The notes under the pieces: generated by a model
The model's database searches: none
The model's input: the letters and a program-made list of their open reading frames with translations, nothing else
Told to the model about the DNA's origin: nothing
Program-made: the position numbers and the translations under genes
NCBI GenBank assembly: GCA_946183715.1
Contig: CAMHDB010000076.1
Span: forward strand, 1-8,319
Length of the DNA stretch: 8,319 bases
Origin: an uncultured Oscillibacter sp.
GTDB taxonomy: Bacteria; Bacillota; Clostridia; Oscillospirales; Oscillospiraceae
Reading direction: 5' to 3'
Part shown: piece after piece, positions 7,778-8,319 of the stretch
Position numbering within the stretch: the first letter of the stretch is position 1
How the letters are laid out: each line of letters starts with the position of its first letter

Positions 7778-8143
7778 CTAGTCCCCCTTTCTGTACGCGT
7801 CAATCATGCGGCGGATTTCGTCGGCCTCGGCGCCGGAGAGCGGCTTGCGCGACAGGAACGCCGCCACGAACGCGGGCAGGGAGCCGCCGTAGGTGTCGGA
7901 GACGAACTGTTCGCTCTGCGCGGCGTAGAACTCGGCGCGGGTGAGTTGCGGCGTGACCGTACTTTTGACGTTGCGGAACAGTCCCTTTTCGCAGAGCTTG
8001 CGCAGTACGGTGTACGTCGTGGGCTTTTTCCAGTTCAGCTCGCGCTCGCAGATTTTCACGAGTTCGCCGGACGAGAGCGGCGCGTTGGCCCATACGATGT
8101 CGGCGAAACGCGCCTCGACTTCGCCCAGTGTGATTTTTTTCAT
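7778..8143 (-). CDS. BlaI/MecI/CopY-family transcriptional repressor
   Basis: A 121-residue winged-helix repressor, the family's normal size; dimers bind dyad operators and are inactivated when the partner M56 protease responds. Seen: KITLGEVEARFADIVWANAP at the start, the recognition-helix region WKKPTTYTVLRKLCEKGLFRN at 38-58, a beta-wing (KSTVTPQLTRAEF), then a C-terminal dimerisation part FVSDTYGGSLPAFVAAFLSRKPLSGAEADEIRRMI. By alignment from memory, A95-F96 falls where staphylococcal BlaI/MecI are cut (Asn-Phe), so proteolytic switching is plausible. The start ATG has AAGGGGG (8151-8157) 7 bases upstream. It is the first gene of a two-gene operon with the M56 protease, and two dyads overlie its promoter, which supports autoregulation. 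The name blaI is avoided because no beta-lactamase or penicillin-binding sensor is visible. Confidence 0.93.
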   Translation of the reverse strand: MKKITLGEVEARFADIVWANAPLSSGELVKICERELNWKKPTTYTVLRKLCEKGLFRNVKSTVTPQLTRAEFYAAQSEQFVSDTYGGSLPAFVAAFLSRKPLSGAEADEIRRMIDAYRKGD

Positions 8144-8171
8144 GAGAAGTCCCCCTTCCGGGATGGATTGA

Positions 8172-8181
8172 TTACCGGTAA
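8172..8181. promoter_or_regulatory. Candidate operator O1 (TTACCGGTAA) at the transcription start
   Basis: A perfect 10-bp palindrome of TTAC/GTAA half-sites that falls just downstream of the predicted transcription start of the repressor operon. BlaI-family operators are short TAC...GTA dyads (typically TACANNTGTA), and the present half-sites are similar though the spacing is tighter. Binding by the adjacent repressor is inferred from position and shape. Confidence 0.6.
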
Positions 8182-8190
8182 ATCAACATC

Positions 8191-8219
8191 AGTTTACCAT
8201 GAGTAAATCGACTTGTCAA
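8191..8219 (-). promoter_or_regulatory. Promoter of the repressor-protease operon
   Basis: On the minus strand a perfect -35 TTGACA (8219 to 8214) is followed by a 17-base spacer and -10 TAAACT (8196 to 8191). Transcription would start near 8184, about 40 bases before the ATG at 8143. The perfect -35, ideal spacing and position make this the best housekeeping sigma-factor promoter for the operon. Confidence 0.8.
8193..8207. promoter_or_regulatory. Candidate operator O2 (TTTAC-N5-GTAAA) over the -10 region
   Basis: A perfect 5-bp inverted repeat with a 5-base gap, overlapping the -10 and the spacer of the leftward promoter. It shares half-sites with O1: GTAAATC recurs as a direct repeat at 8178-8184 and 8203-8209, and GGTAAA (8177-8182) faces TTTACC (8193-8198) across 10 bases. 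A repressor bound here would block RNA polymerase. Assignment to the BlaI-type protein is inference. Confidence 0.55.
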
Positions 8220-8242
8220 GGGGGTACTCGAAAAGTTCCCCC
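8220..8242. repeat. Imperfect hairpin abutting the -35 of the repressor promoter
   Basis: GGGGGTACT (8220-8228) and AGTTCCCCC (8234-8242) are inverted repeats with one mismatch, around the loop CGAAA. The repeat lies directly against the TTGACA box. No T-run follows on either strand, so a terminator is not supported. It may be another protein site or chance; an 8-bp palindrome CGATATCG follows at 8248-8255. Confidence 0.4.
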
Positions 8243-8272
8243 CTCCCCGATATCGACAGGATACGCGAACCT

Positions 8273-8297
8273 TTTTGCGTTTCGACTTGACGCAAAA
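8273..8297. promoter_or_regulatory. Inverted repeat TTTTGCGT-N9-ACGCAAAA, candidate operator for the rightward gene
   Basis: A perfect 8-bp inverted repeat with a 9-base centre. Its right arm overlaps the -35 (TTGACG, 8287-8292) of a rightward promoter. The half-sites differ from the TTAC/GTAA sites of the repressor promoter, suggesting a different regulator. No T-run follows either arm, so it does not look like an intrinsic terminator. The regulator is unknown. Confidence 0.5.
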
Positions 8298-8315
8298 GGG
8301 CGCGGGTGGTATCAT
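8287..8315 (+). promoter_or_regulatory. Rightward promoter leading out of the window
   Basis: TTGACG (8287-8292), a 17-base spacer and TATCAT (8310-8315) form a strong housekeeping-type promoter. Transcription would start around 8322, just past the window edge, so the controlled gene is not visible. The -10 lies within a small perfect repeat, GTAT-C-ATAC (8309-8317). The orientation makes the unseen gene divergent to the repressor-protease operon. Confidence 0.7.
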
Positions 8316-8319
8316 ACAG

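Noticed and set aside
5286..8143. A beta-lactam resistance regulator pair (blaI-blaR1)
   Set aside because: The family match is good, but the sensor lacks penicillin-binding motifs and no beta-lactamase or PBP2a-like gene is visible, so only family-level naming is justified.
8273..8297. Inverted repeat read as an intrinsic terminator
   Set aside because: Neither strand has a T-run after the second arm, and the repeat overlaps a good -35 box, so an operator is more likely.
1..8319. CRISPR arrays, tRNA or rRNA genes, transposons, phage genes
   Set aside because: Scanning the sequence found no regularly spaced repeats, cloverleaf-like segments, transposase motifs or terminal inverted repeats; coding genes fill nearly all of the window.

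Overview
The window is GC-rich DNA that reads like a chromosomal segment of a Clostridia-type Firmicute, most plausibly a gut Oscillospiraceae/Ruminococcaceae relative. The reasons are the gene order dxs - tlyA(yqxC) - nadK - recN, purine-rich Shine-Dalgarno sites before nearly every gene, the AEGHG version of the DXS active-site segment, and a BlaI-type repressor paired with an M56 membrane protease of the clostridial kind. Genus-level placement is inference.

Left part, plus strand (1-5244): a tightly packed run of six genes. It starts with the C-terminal half of dxs (isoprenoid precursor synthesis), followed by a TlyA-family rRNA 2'-O-methyltransferase, NAD kinase, an unrecognised four-helix membrane protein, the DNA-repair ATPase recN, and an Rrf2-family regulator with three clustered cysteines. 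Junctions are ATGA overlaps (928, 1761), gaps of 14 and 9 bases, and a 7-base overlap, so the block is almost certainly one translationally coupled operon. It closes with a hairpin at 5253-5280. The argR gene usually found before recN in Firmicutes is absent; the membrane protein sits in that position.

Right part, minus strand (8143 down to 5286): a two-gene regulatory operon of a BlaI/MecI/CopY-family repressor and, 2 bases after its stop, an 829-residue M56 (BlaR1/MecR1-like) membrane metalloprotease. The protease has HERAH and CDE zinc-site motifs, but its roughly 520-residue extracytoplasmic part is not a penicillin-binding domain, so the signal it senses is unknown. The expected logic is: ligand on the sensor, activation of the cytoplasmic protease, inactivation of the repressor, derepression of the operon.

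Intergenic region at the right end (8144-8319): a TTGACA-17-TAAACT promoter drives the repressor leftward. It is overlaid by two dyads built from TTAC/GTAA half-sites, one across the -10 and one at the expected start point, which is a credible autoregulatory operator. At the very edge a second, rightward promoter (TTGACG-17-TATCAT) leads out of the window, and a different 8-bp inverted repeat (TTTTGCGT/ACGCAAAA) overlaps its -35. The gene it controls is not in this window.

I see no tRNA, rRNA, CRISPR array, insertion sequence or phage gene. The most interesting material is the sensor half of the M56 protein, the operator architecture at the right edge, and the two unexpected members of the recN operon.
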